Source of the DNA: Nitrospira sp. ST-bin5
GTDB lineage: Bacteria; Nitrospirota; Nitrospiria; Nitrospirales; Nitrospiraceae
DNA length: 26,176 nt
Reading direction: 5' to 3'
Assembly (NCBI GenBank): GCA_002083555.1
Contig: MSXN01000007.1
Location: 468,758-494,933 of the forward strand
The translations under genes and the position numbers were made by a program. The notes under the pieces were generated by a model. It saw only the letters and a list, made by a program, of their open reading frames with translations. It did no database searches and had not been told where the DNA came from. Positions 10,508-16,367 of the stretch are shown piece after piece (the first letter of the stretch is position 1; every line of letters starts with the position of its first letter).

Positions 10508-10568
10508 AAGTGAGATATCGCTGTCTTGGAATGGCAGCGGTGGGATTTAACCAAGAGGAGAGGGAGCT

Positions 10569-10931
10569 ATGAAGCGTGGTCTCATGGTAATGGGATTGGC
10601 GGTCAGTCTGAGTGTGTACATGCCGGTTCAAGCGGAGGAGCCGCCGCAATTGTCGACGGGACCGGAAGAGGCGTCCGTCAGTCAGGTCATCGTCCAAATC
10701 GGCGGGCGGTTCTGTGAATACCATCGCGAGGAGGTCGAAGGGGCGTTGCGGCGCTTCCCCACGGTTCGAGTCGTCGAGTTCTTGAACGATCACGGTACGG
10801 TGTTGGTGCGGTATCGGCCGGACGGAGTGCCGCCGGTGCAATTGGCAGCGTCGGTTGAGCAGGCGCTTGCGTCCGGGATCGGCTGCAAAGCTTGGGTAGA
10901 TCGCGGCGGATCGCCGCAGGCGAAGTCATAG
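10569..10931 (+). CDS. Secreted HMA-like small protein with a C-x-x-H site
   Basis: A 120-residue protein with a signal peptide (about 1-22, ending VQAEE) and a domain (about 38-110) whose order resembles a heavy-metal-associated fold: VSQVIVQIGGRFCEYHREEVEGALRRF, then VRVVEFLNDHGTVLVRY, then a helix with QLAASVEQAL. In normal HMA domains the loop is MxCxxC; here it is RFCEYH, giving Cys 49 and His 52. A further Cys (106) lies near the C terminus. AGGAGAGGGAG gives a strong ribosome binding site. A periplasmic copper or other soft-metal chaperone is plausible from fold and context, but the altered ligands mean specificity is open. It is unlike cytoplasmic CopZ because it has a signal peptide. 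Confidence 0.72.
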   Translation: MKRGLMVMGLAVSLSVYMPVQAEEPPQLSTGPEEASVSQVIVQIGGRFCEYHREEVEGALRRFPTVRVVEFLNDHGTVLVRYRPDGVPPVQLAASVEQALASGIGCKAWVDRGGSPQAKS

Positions 10932-11120
10932 GGGGGCCTGATGATGGTGAAGGGCGGCATCGTGCTTGTCCCGCGCCTGCCACGCGCCGCTGGCGGCCAA
11001 AGACTTCGTGCACCGGTATGACGAGTATTTCGATAAGCGCATGGCGCGCTAGCTGGGCGATGGTGTGGGACGAGACGTTGAAACCTGCGGTTGGACTGAC
11101 CTCCTGACGCGGGTTTCATC

Positions 11121-11149
11121 CGGGGGAGCGCGGGTTGGGCGCTCCCCCG
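11121..11149. terminator. Hairpin before the second HTH gene
   Basis: CGGGGGAGCGC and GCGCTCCCCCG form a perfect 11-bp stem with a 7-base loop. No T tract follows. It could end the preceding transcript or lie in the leader of the HTH gene. Confidence 0.45.
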
Positions 11150-11175
11150 CCATACGCGCCGTTCGAGAGGACAGG

Positions 11176-11430
11176 ATGGAGCCACCGTTATTGCGAGTCC
11201 AAGAGGCGGCCGCGCTGCTCCGGGTAAGTAAGTGGACGATCTATCGATGGATCGAGGAAGGCCGCTTGCGCGCGACGAAGATCGGCCGCGGGAGCCTGCG
11301 CATCTTTCGCGCGTCGTTGAACGGACTGATCGAAGGCCAGTGTACCGATCAGGCGATCCGGGAATCGAACGGGCGAAGCAAGGTAGTGCGCGTGCGATCG
11401 AGTCTGCGCGCGAGCAAGCGGCGAATATGA
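11176..11430 (+). CDS. Excisionase-family helix-turn-helix DNA-binding protein (copy 2)
   Basis: An 84-residue paralogue of the protein at 3486. The HTH core LLRVQEAAALLRVSKWTIYRW (about 5-25) is followed by IEEGRLRATKIGRGSLRIF. The tail is basic and Arg/Ser-rich (SKVVRVRSSLRASKRRI), unlike the tail of copy 1. The ATG at 11176 is preceded by AGAGGACAGG; an upstream in-frame start at 11065 is unlikely because it would lie across the hairpin. It probably regulates neighbouring genes. No integrase or transposase is present nearby. Two near-identical cores in one locus suggest duplication of a regulatory module. Confidence 0.83.
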   Translation: MEPPLLRVQEAAALLRVSKWTIYRWIEEGRLRATKIGRGSLRIFRASLNGLIEGQCTDQAIRESNGRSKVVRVRSSLRASKRRI

Positions 11431-11475
11431 TGCGGAAACGGGTCTGGTAGTTGTGCACCCTTCTTCCAGACCTGC

Positions 11476-11607
11476 CCGGGGAGTCGGAGGTGGCCTCCCT
11501 CCGAGTCCCCGGCCCTTCGGGGGGTCCGGTGTGATGCTCAAGGCGAGACTCGTGAACAAGGATGACTCGGAGGTGAATTCTTTCCAAGCCCCCGGCCTTT
11601 CGGGGAG
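11476..11607 (+). repeat. Duplicated 44-nt unit upstream of the P460-like gene, first unit in a hairpin
   Basis: Units at 11481-11524 and 11564-11607 (83-base period) align without gaps: GA(G/C)TCGGAGGTG, seven variable bases, TCC(G/A)AG(T/C)CCCCGGCC(C/T)TTCGGGG. The first unit also forms a 15-bp stem with one mismatch (11476-11490 with 11498-11512). The second abuts the ribosome binding site of the gene at 11623. Confidence 0.55.
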
Positions 11608-11622
11608 AGGATGAGGTGATCT

Positions 11623-12129
11623 ATGCTCGGCAGTCTTGAAATGACGCGTGACGCGTTTGTCAGCGCCGTGACACGGAAAGATCCTGGCGACTATACGCTC
11701 AATGTCGTCGTCGTCCGGCTCCTGGCGATCGCGCTGACGGTGTCTCGCTGGCGGACGAATTCGGCGCAGGTGCAGGGCGTGCCGGTGCCGAAGCACTATC
11801 GGACCTGGCCGCGGATCGAGTCCGACGTGGATGTGTCCGGGGTTCCGCACTATCTGAGATTTGCCGTCTGTCCGAAGGCGGCCTCGGTGACCGACGAGGA
11901 TACGTTTCCGGTCGGGACGGCGCTGGTGGTGGAAACCTTGTCTTGTTCCCCTGTGACCGGGGGACAATTGCGATCGGTCTATGTGATGGAAAAGGTGTCG
12001 AGCCTGGATCACCAGGCCATGGGGCGCCGTTCGCGTGAGGGATGGGCCTATGCGACCTACGATGCGGTCGGCCGCGTGGTGGCGAGCGATGCGCTGGATT
12101 GCGGCGTCTGCCGATTGCCGGTGATGTGA
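11623..12129 (+). CDS. Cytochrome P460-like protein with a degenerate haem motif
   Basis: A 168-residue protein. After a hydrophobic segment (about 26-41, probable anchor) it shows the order typical of the P460 domain: YRTWPRI (59-65), FPVGTALVVETL (95-106), VMEKVSS (121-127), REGWAYATYDAVGRV (138-152) and a C-terminal CGVCR (160-164). True c-type P460 proteins end with CxxCH; here the haem-ligand His is Arg, so covalent c-type haem attachment with normal ligation is unlikely. P460 enzymes oxidise hydroxylamine or detoxify NO; this protein may retain only the fold. The ATG at 11623 follows GAGAGGATGAGG; the ATG at 11641 is an alternative. Family assignment is by motif order only. Confidence 0.65.
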   Translation: MLGSLEMTRDAFVSAVTRKDPGDYTLNVVVVRLLAIALTVSRWRTNSAQVQGVPVPKHYRTWPRIESDVDVSGVPHYLRFAVCPKAASVTDEDTFPVGTALVVETLSCSPVTGGQLRSVYVMEKVSSLDHQAMGRRSREGWAYATYDAVGRVVASDALDCGVCRLPVM

Positions 12130-12165
12130 AGAGCCTCGAGGCGGACAAGCGGTCGTGACGATGGG

Positions 12166-12210
12166 CGGGACTCATGGGGTTGGACTGCGCTGACTACGCA
12201 GAGAGTCCCG
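12166..12210. other. Two-part hairpin between the P460-like gene and smbP
   Basis: Outer stem CGGGACTC / GAGTCCCG (12166-12173, 12203-12210) and inner stem CTGCG / CGCAG (12185-12189, 12197-12201). No T tract follows. It may be a transcript end or a leader structure for smbP. Confidence 0.4.
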
Positions 12211-12318
12211 TATTGAGAGAAGTGTTGAGTGGATCAGCCCGCGCTTCCCAAATCTTGCCTGTCACGATAGAATTCCGTTCGGTTGACTCAGTTACCCACT
12301 ATATAGGGAGGGCCTCGT

Positions 12319-12618
12319 ATGTTGAATGCTCGCGTGATGTTGGCGGTGGTGGCGTGTGGTGCGTTGATGGTGGCAGGGCCGGTTGGAACGGCGCTCGCCG
12401 GGAATGCGCATGTGAAGGAAACGATCGCGCATGCCAAGGAAGCTGTTGCGCATGAAAAGGAAGCGATTGCGCATCTGGAAGAAGCCGTGAAGGGCAGTGC
12501 CGATGCGCATGCGAAGGAAGCGTTGGAACATGCCAAGGAAGCCGTGAAGCATGCGGAAGAAGCGTTGGCGCACGCCGAGCAGGCGGAGAAGCCGGCGAAG
12601 GGCAAGAAGGGTAAGTAG
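12319..12618 (+). CDS. smbP: SmbP-type small periplasmic metal-binding protein
   Basis: A 99-residue protein with a signal peptide (about 1-28, ending ALAGN) and a mature helical region built from heptads of the HAKEAV(A/K) type. His residues fall at 31, 38, 45, 52 and again at 64, 71, 78, 85: two sets of four with exact seven-residue spacing, broken by a KGSADA turn. This predicts a two-helix hairpin with His/Glu faces. SmbP of Nitrosomonas europaea has the same design and binds copper and other divalent metals in the periplasm. The Lys-rich tail (KPAKGKKGK) follows. AGGGAGG precedes the ATG. It is likely a metal buffer for the surrounding system. Confidence 0.87.
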   Translation: MLNARVMLAVVACGALMVAGPVGTALAGNAHVKETIAHAKEAVAHEKEAIAHLEEAVKGSADAHAKEALEHAKEAVKHAEEALAHAEQAEKPAKGKKGK

Positions 12619-12651
12619 TTTGCGTCGTTCTGCTTCCTGATCAGTCTCTCA

Positions 12652-12679
12652 GGCACGGCCCCGGCATGTGGGCCGTGCC
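12652..12679 (+). terminator. Hairpin terminator-like element after smbP
   Basis: GGCACGGCCC / GGGCCGTGCC is a perfect 10-bp stem with an 8-base loop, 34 bases after the smbP stop. It is followed by CCCCGTTTC, a poor T tract. Confidence 0.55.
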
Positions 12680-12776
12680 CCCGTTTCACGGTCCATTTCT
12701 CAGTCACCCCCCTCTCTCTACAACCCGTCGCCACAGCCAGGTTCCGGATGATTTCGATCTTCTGTTGCATCGGTGT

Positions 12777-12814
12777 GCATCAGTTAGCAGGCATCGGTGG
12801 ACAGCGTTTGAGGG
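12777..12814 (+). repeat. Intergenic element shared with 9624-9659 (copy 2)
   Basis: Second copy of the element found upstream of small protein C, here upstream of the secreted protein at 12850. The rest of 12680-12849 shows nothing recognisable. Confidence 0.45.
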
Positions 12815-12849
12815 GGTGGCTACAGTAGCCCCTCCTCGGAGACTGTCTT

Positions 12850-13188
12850 GTGCGTCTTTGGCTTGCCACGATGCTCACCTGCCTGTTCCTGTCCCCCGGA
12901 CTGTCCGCTGCCGCTCCGGACCAGTCGCTGGAGCAACTGCTTCGCGGGCACATGTTCAATCATGCCTTCGAGGGCTTCGACTACTATTCAGTGACCATTG
13001 AAGAGGACCGATCGCAGGCTGACGGGTCGCGGGAAGTGACCGCGGTCGCGAGCGGGCGGTTCCTTGAGAATACCAAACGATTGAAGATTCTGTTTCTGCT
13101 GGTCGACAATCATGTCATCGGGGGGCAAGTGCTGGAAGAGGCGGGGTTGCCTCCGTGTCACGGGTCCGAAGAGCCTCGTACGTCCTAA
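12850..13188 (+). CDS. Small secreted protein of unknown function
   Basis: A 112-residue protein starting at GTG, with GGAG upstream. It has a signal peptide (about 1-21, ending LSAAAP) and a mature part with EGFDYYSVTIEEDRSQADGSREVTAVASGRF and KRLKILFLLVDNHVIGGQVLEE. Alternating hydrophobic residues suggest beta strands. A late C-H pair occurs in PPCHGSEEP. No family is recognised. An ATG eight codons into the frame would shorten the signal peptide, so the GTG is preferred. It ends 28 bases before the next gene, suggesting one transcript with the cupredoxin-like gene. Confidence 0.65.
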   Translation: MRLWLATMLTCLFLSPGLSAAAPDQSLEQLLRGHMFNHAFEGFDYYSVTIEEDRSQADGSREVTAVASGRFLENTKRLKILFLLVDNHVIGGQVLEEAGLPPCHGSEEPRTS

Positions 13189-13216
13189 TCGTTTTTAACT
13201 CAGGAGGAGGTTGCGT

Positions 13217-13693
13217 ATGGTATGGAAGTTAGGTGTGGGTCTTGTCGGCTGTGCCGCGGTGTTGATGATGGTTTCCGGGGTCTGGGCGTTGCAGTCCGGT
13301 GGTGTGGAAGTCGGCGATCTGGAAACCGGGTCGGTGGTCGGCCAGTCGTTCAAGGAGCTGCCGGTCGATCTGGATATCTATGCGACCGAGGTCGGCGCGC
13401 TGAAGATTCTCTATCCGCCGACGTCGGTGCTGGACTTGAAGAACCGCCCGGGCACGCCGGTCTTGGTGCGGGTGACCAATAAGTCGGCCATGGAGCGTGG
13501 ATTTCATATGACGGCAGCGGAGAATCAGTCGGCGCCGACCGTGCTGAATGTGAAGATCGTCCTCAAGCCGGGAGAGACGAAGTATATCGGCATTCCGACG
13601 AGCGATCTGCTGTATGCGGCGGGCAGCACGTTCGTGTATCGGGATCAGCTCAATCCCAAAGATGCCGGCGGGAAGCTGATGTTGTTGAAGTAG
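13217..13693 (+). CDS. Cupredoxin-like secreted protein lacking standard copper ligands
   Basis: A 158-residue protein starting at ATG 13217, six bases after AGGAGGAGG; a TTG two codons upstream overlaps that site and is rejected. It has a signal peptide (about 1-25) and a beta-rich domain with TPVLVRVTNKSAMERGFHM (80-98) and a later KIVLKPGETKYIGIP segment (113-127), which match the strand order of cupredoxins. One His (97) sits where the first copper His is often found, but the C-terminal Cys-His-Met loop is absent: the end reads FVYRDQLNPKDAGGKLMLLK. It may bind metal differently or be a structural relative. Context (SmbP, Cu ATPase) supports copper but does not prove it. Confidence 0.6.
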   Translation: MVWKLGVGLVGCAAVLMMVSGVWALQSGGVEVGDLETGSVVGQSFKELPVDLDIYATEVGALKILYPPTSVLDLKNRPGTPVLVRVTNKSAMERGFHMTAAENQSAPTVLNVKIVLKPGETKYIGIPTSDLLYAAGSTFVYRDQLNPKDAGGKLMLLK

Positions 13694-13830
13694 TCGAATC
13701 GTCGATGCGGGGCGATGCCGTCTCGGCGTCGCTCCCCATGCCTTGCTGGTTGTGCCGCGGCGCATTGATTTCCCTCCTGCGGCCCGTTTATAGTCCGACC
13801 ACACTGGTTTCTGTGGAAGGAGGGCACGCC

Positions 13831-14898
13831 TTGATTTCAGGCCGCCGGATTCAGGTTGCGACCGTCCTTGGATTCTGTTGCGCACTCCTTGTTCTCTCTT
13901 CCTTCCATTCTGTTCATGCCGCTGCTCTTCAGGAATCGGTCCAGCATGAGCTGGACCTGACGCGCGCGGCGCTGGCGCGCGGCGATCTCAAAGCGGCTGA
14001 CGAGGCGGTGCAGAAGGCTCTCCATCTCAATCCCGCCTCCCCCCAGGCACTCCATCTCCATGGGCTTGTCTTATTGAAAGGCCGGAAGCCGACTGAAGCG
14101 GCGGAGGAGTTTGTGCGCGCGCTCAAAGTGAAGCCGGCGTTCGCCGAGGCGCTCAACGACCTCGCCGAAGTCTACGCCGCGCAGGGCAAGTCGGCGGAGG
14201 CGCAGCAGGCGCTGACGAAGGCGATTGAAGCCGATCCCACGCATGCGGAGTCGTATCTGGATCTGGCGAAGCTCTATGCGTCGCAGCGCGATATGCCGGC
14301 TGCGATCAAGGCGTATCAAGGGCTCCTGGCGGTTCAGCCGACCCATGACGAGGCCTTGTTCGCTCTGGCGACGATTCAGGATCATGCCGGGGAGACGAAA
14401 GCTGCAGCGGAGATGTTGGCCCGGCTGACGAAGGCCCACCCTAAACATGCCGATGCCTGGTATCTGACCGGGCGAATGGCGGAGAAACGCAACGATCTGG
14501 TGGAAGCGGCGTATGCCTATAAGCAGGCGGTCGCAGCAAAACCTGACCTGGTCGATGCACACTACAATTTGGGGTTCATCTATCGCAGCCAGGGCAAGTC
14601 TGCCGAGGCCGAACGGGAATTCCTTGAAGTGCTCCGGTATCAGCCGGGCTATGCGGAAGCCCATTTGAATTTGGGCGTGGTCTACACGAGCATGGGGCAG
14701 CTGGACGAGGCGGAACGCGAGTATGCCGCGGCGGTGGCGCTGAAGCCGGAGTATGCCGAAGCGCACTACAATCTCGGCGTCTTCTATGAATTGCACCGGA
14801 AAGATATGCCGCGTGCGCTCGCGCAGTATCGCAAGTATCGGGAGCTCGGCGGTCGGGATGATCGAGTGGAGCGGATTGTCGGGTCGACGTTCCGGTAA
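13831..14898 (+). CDS. Secreted or membrane-anchored protein with nine TPR repeats
   Basis: A 355-residue protein. I chose TTG 13831 because AAGGAGGG lies six bases upstream and a good signal sequence follows (about 8-31, ending SVHAAA); the open frame runs back to 13705 with no signal and no ribosome binding site. The mature part is almost wholly tetratricopeptide repeats: nine units of exactly 34 residues starting near 37, 71, 105, 139, 173, 207, 241, 275 and 309, each with the A-x-x-x-L/Y pattern and a Pro at the unit end. TPR proteins are scaffolds for protein complexes. A periplasmic assembly role is likely, but no partner can be named. Confidence 0.85.
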   Translation: MISGRRIQVATVLGFCCALLVLSSFHSVHAAALQESVQHELDLTRAALARGDLKAADEAVQKALHLNPASPQALHLHGLVLLKGRKPTEAAEEFVRALKVKPAFAEALNDLAEVYAAQGKSAEAQQALTKAIEADPTHAESYLDLAKLYASQRDMPAAIKAYQGLLAVQPTHDEALFALATIQDHAGETKAAAEMLARLTKAHPKHADAWYLTGRMAEKRNDLVEAAYAYKQAVAAKPDLVDAHYNLGFIYRSQGKSAEAEREFLEVLRYQPGYAEAHLNLGVVYTSMGQLDEAEREYAAAVALKPEYAEAHYNLGVFYELHRKDMPRALAQYRKYRELGGRDDRVERIVGSTFR

Positions 14899-14920
14899 TC
14901 AGCGCGACGGGCGAGAAATG

Positions 14921-14987
14921 CGCGACAGGCGCGAAGTGTCGCCGTATCAAGAGATTGCGGCTGCTCGAACTTGTCTCGCCTTTCGCG
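14921..14987. terminator. Imperfect dyad between convergent genes
   Basis: CGCGACAGGCGCGA (14921-14934) pairs with TCTCGCCTTTCGCG (14974-14987) with two mismatches. It lies between the convergent TPR and lipoprotein genes and may end both transcripts. CTTGTCTCGC is also directly repeated (14970 and 14997). No T tract is present. Confidence 0.35.
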
Positions 14988-15006
14988 CGAATCCAGCTTG
15001 TCTCGC

Positions 15007-15543
15007 TCACCAATAGGGCCAGGGTCTCCAGTAGGGAGACCAATAGGGGCCCCAGTAAGGCCCCGGTCCGATGTGCGGACGGATGCGGATTGGTTGATCT
15101 TCCACCCTTACCCAGACTTTCATCGTCTTGAGTTCGACAATCGGATAGGCATATTCCGTCTCGTCCAAGGGCAGGGTGATTGAACCAGCCACTTCTCCAG
15201 AGACCGTGACAAACGTTCCGGCTGGAATGGTCGCCGGATCGAGGAATTCCCGTTGCAGCGCGACAAAGCGACCTTGCGACGTATTCAGCTCCAGGGTTGG
15301 TTGGAGCGAGGAGTTGAGCGGGAGCTGCAGTACCTCGATGCGGGTTCCCTCCTTCAGGCGCCGGGCACTCAAGATTTGGCCTCCCCAGGTGACGGTCTGT
15401 CCTTTATAGGAATCGGGCGCCGCTTTGACCTGTGCAAACGCGATCTGTGGAGGCTGGGTGCCGTCGAAGGATTCTTGGCTCGTGGCACAGCCGGCGGCGA
15501 CGAGGAGGATTGCGCTGAGTAAGAAAATCTGACGTCTCTGCAT
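15007..15543 (-). CDS. Slp-like outer-membrane lipoprotein
   Basis: A 178-residue protein with a lipoprotein signal (LVAAGC, Cys 19 followed by Ala, consistent with outer-membrane sorting). The body resembles Slp: APDSYKGQTVTWGGQILSARR (about 42-62), TRIEVLQLPLN, GRFVALQREFLDPATIPAGTFVTVSGEV (about 91-118) and a region after TEYAYPIVELKTMKVW. Slp proteins are starvation- or stress-linked outer-membrane lipoproteins. The C terminus is an odd aromatic repeat (GPYWGPYWSPYWRPWPYW), common in Slp-like proteins of this kind. It is transcribed away from the DsbA-like gene. No Shine-Dalgarno is visible; a TATACT box ends six bases before the ATG, so the mRNA may be leaderless. Confidence 0.85.
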   Translation of the reverse strand: MQRRQIFLLSAILLVAAGCATSQESFDGTQPPQIAFAQVKAAPDSYKGQTVTWGGQILSARRLKEGTRIEVLQLPLNSSLQPTLELNTSQGRFVALQREFLDPATIPAGTFVTVSGEVAGSITLPLDETEYAYPIVELKTMKVWVRVEDQPIRIRPHIGPGPYWGPYWSPYWRPWPYW

Positions 15544-15549
15544 AGGCGC

Positions 15550-15555
15550 AGTATA
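15550..15555 (-). promoter_or_regulatory. -10-like box for the Slp-like gene
   Basis: TATACT on the minus strand, six bases before the ATG at 15543. A start seven or so bases downstream would coincide with the ATG. No clear -35 is seen. Confidence 0.3.
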
Positions 15556-15583
15556 ACAGAGGGCAGGTTCGGCAGGTATTCGT

Positions 15584-15589
15584 TATAAT
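15584..15589 (+). promoter_or_regulatory. -10 box (TATAAT) for the DsbA-like gene
   Basis: A perfect TATAAT lies 38 bases upstream of the ATG at 15627, leaving room for the AAAGGAG ribosome binding site. The -35 position is not consensus. Confidence 0.35.
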
Positions 15590-15626
15590 AGGACGCATGG
15601 TTGGACAATCTCGAAAGGAGCAGGAC

Positions 15627-16277
15627 ATGACGCACAGCAGCAAGTGGGGATGGCGTGGCGCTCTCGTGGCCGTGGGTGCCGTTCTGGCGCTGGGAACTTC
15701 AGTGGGAGTTTCCGCCGCGACGCCTGAGTTGAAGGGGAAGTTCGAAGTCCTCAAGGACGAAAAGTCCACGCATCAACCGGGGAAGGTCAAGCTGATCGAG
15801 TTCGCCGATTTCTACTGCCCCCATTGCCATCGCTTTGACGGTGAAGGGGTGGCGCTTCTCAAAAAAGAATTTGGCGACAAGATCGAAGTGACGATGGTGG
15901 GGTTCCCCGTCTTCCAGGGCAAATTGCCGACGCCATTCGATATGTATGAGCAGGCCAGGACCATGGGCAAAGGGGACGAGATGAAGAAAGTCCTCTTCCG
16001 GACGATTCATACGGAAAAAGTGACCGGCGTGCTGGATCGTTCGTTGCGCGAAGTCCTGATCAAGGAAGTCGGACTCGACCCCAAGGCCTTTGAGGAGGGC
16101 ATGGCCAGCGGCAAGCCGGCCAAAGCGTTGGAAGAGAGCAAGAAATGGGGCGAGCGTATCAAGGTGCAGCAGACGCCGACGGTCTTGATCGACGGCAACA
16201 TCAAAGTTGAGCAGATCGACCCGGACAATCTGAAGCTGGTGATCCACAGCATTCTGGATGCAGACAAGAAGAAGTGA
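15627..16277 (+). CDS. DsbA-like thiol:disulfide oxidoreductase
   Basis: A 216-residue periplasmic protein with a signal peptide (about 10-31) and a thioredoxin fold of the DsbA class. The active site CPHC (Cys 64 and Cys 67) sits in EFADFYCPHCHRF, and the cis-Pro loop is QQTPTVLIDG. An inserted helical region lies between them, as in DsbA. The CPHC dipeptide is the oxidising DsbA type. The ATG at 15627 follows AAAGGAG; an upstream in-frame ATG (15597) is rejected because that site would then lie inside the gene. It likely forms disulfides in exported proteins such as the Cys-containing small proteins here. It precedes the P1B ATPase by 90 bases. Confidence 0.92.
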   Translation: MTHSSKWGWRGALVAVGAVLALGTSVGVSAATPELKGKFEVLKDEKSTHQPGKVKLIEFADFYCPHCHRFDGEGVALLKKEFGDKIEVTMVGFPVFQGKLPTPFDMYEQARTMGKGDEMKKVLFRTIHTEKVTGVLDRSLREVLIKEVGLDPKAFEEGMASGKPAKALEESKKWGERIKVQQTPTVLIDGNIKVEQIDPDNLKLVIHSILDADKKK

Positions 16278-16288
16278 TCTTGCAAGGC

Positions 16289-16349
16289 CTGAGTGCTGAG
16301 TGTTGCGGTCGGGAGAGCCTGAAACCCTAGCACTCAGCGCTTCAGGCTC
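16289..16349 (+). promoter_or_regulatory. Interleaved inverted repeats in the copA leader
   Basis: Two perfect 9-bp pairs are interlocked: CTGAGTGCT (16289-16297) with AGCACTCAG (16329-16337), and GAGCCTGAA (16315-16323) with TTCAGGCTC (16341-16349). As RNA they would form a pseudoknot or two competing hairpins, 18 bases before the copA ATG. Regulation is possible but unproven. Confidence 0.4.
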
Positions 16350-16367
16350 AGCGTTTGTTGAGGAAAG

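Noticed and set aside
10335..10841. 168-codon minus-strand frame across the palindromic element and HMA-like gene
   Set aside because: It runs through a repeat and over a well-supported gene; no motif.
12319..12618. Heptad repeats considered as a DNA-level tandem repeat or CRISPR-like array
   Set aside because: The periodicity is at the protein level (21-base codon pattern with varied bases); there are no identical repeats with spacers. No CRISPR array or tRNA/rRNA was seen anywhere in the window.
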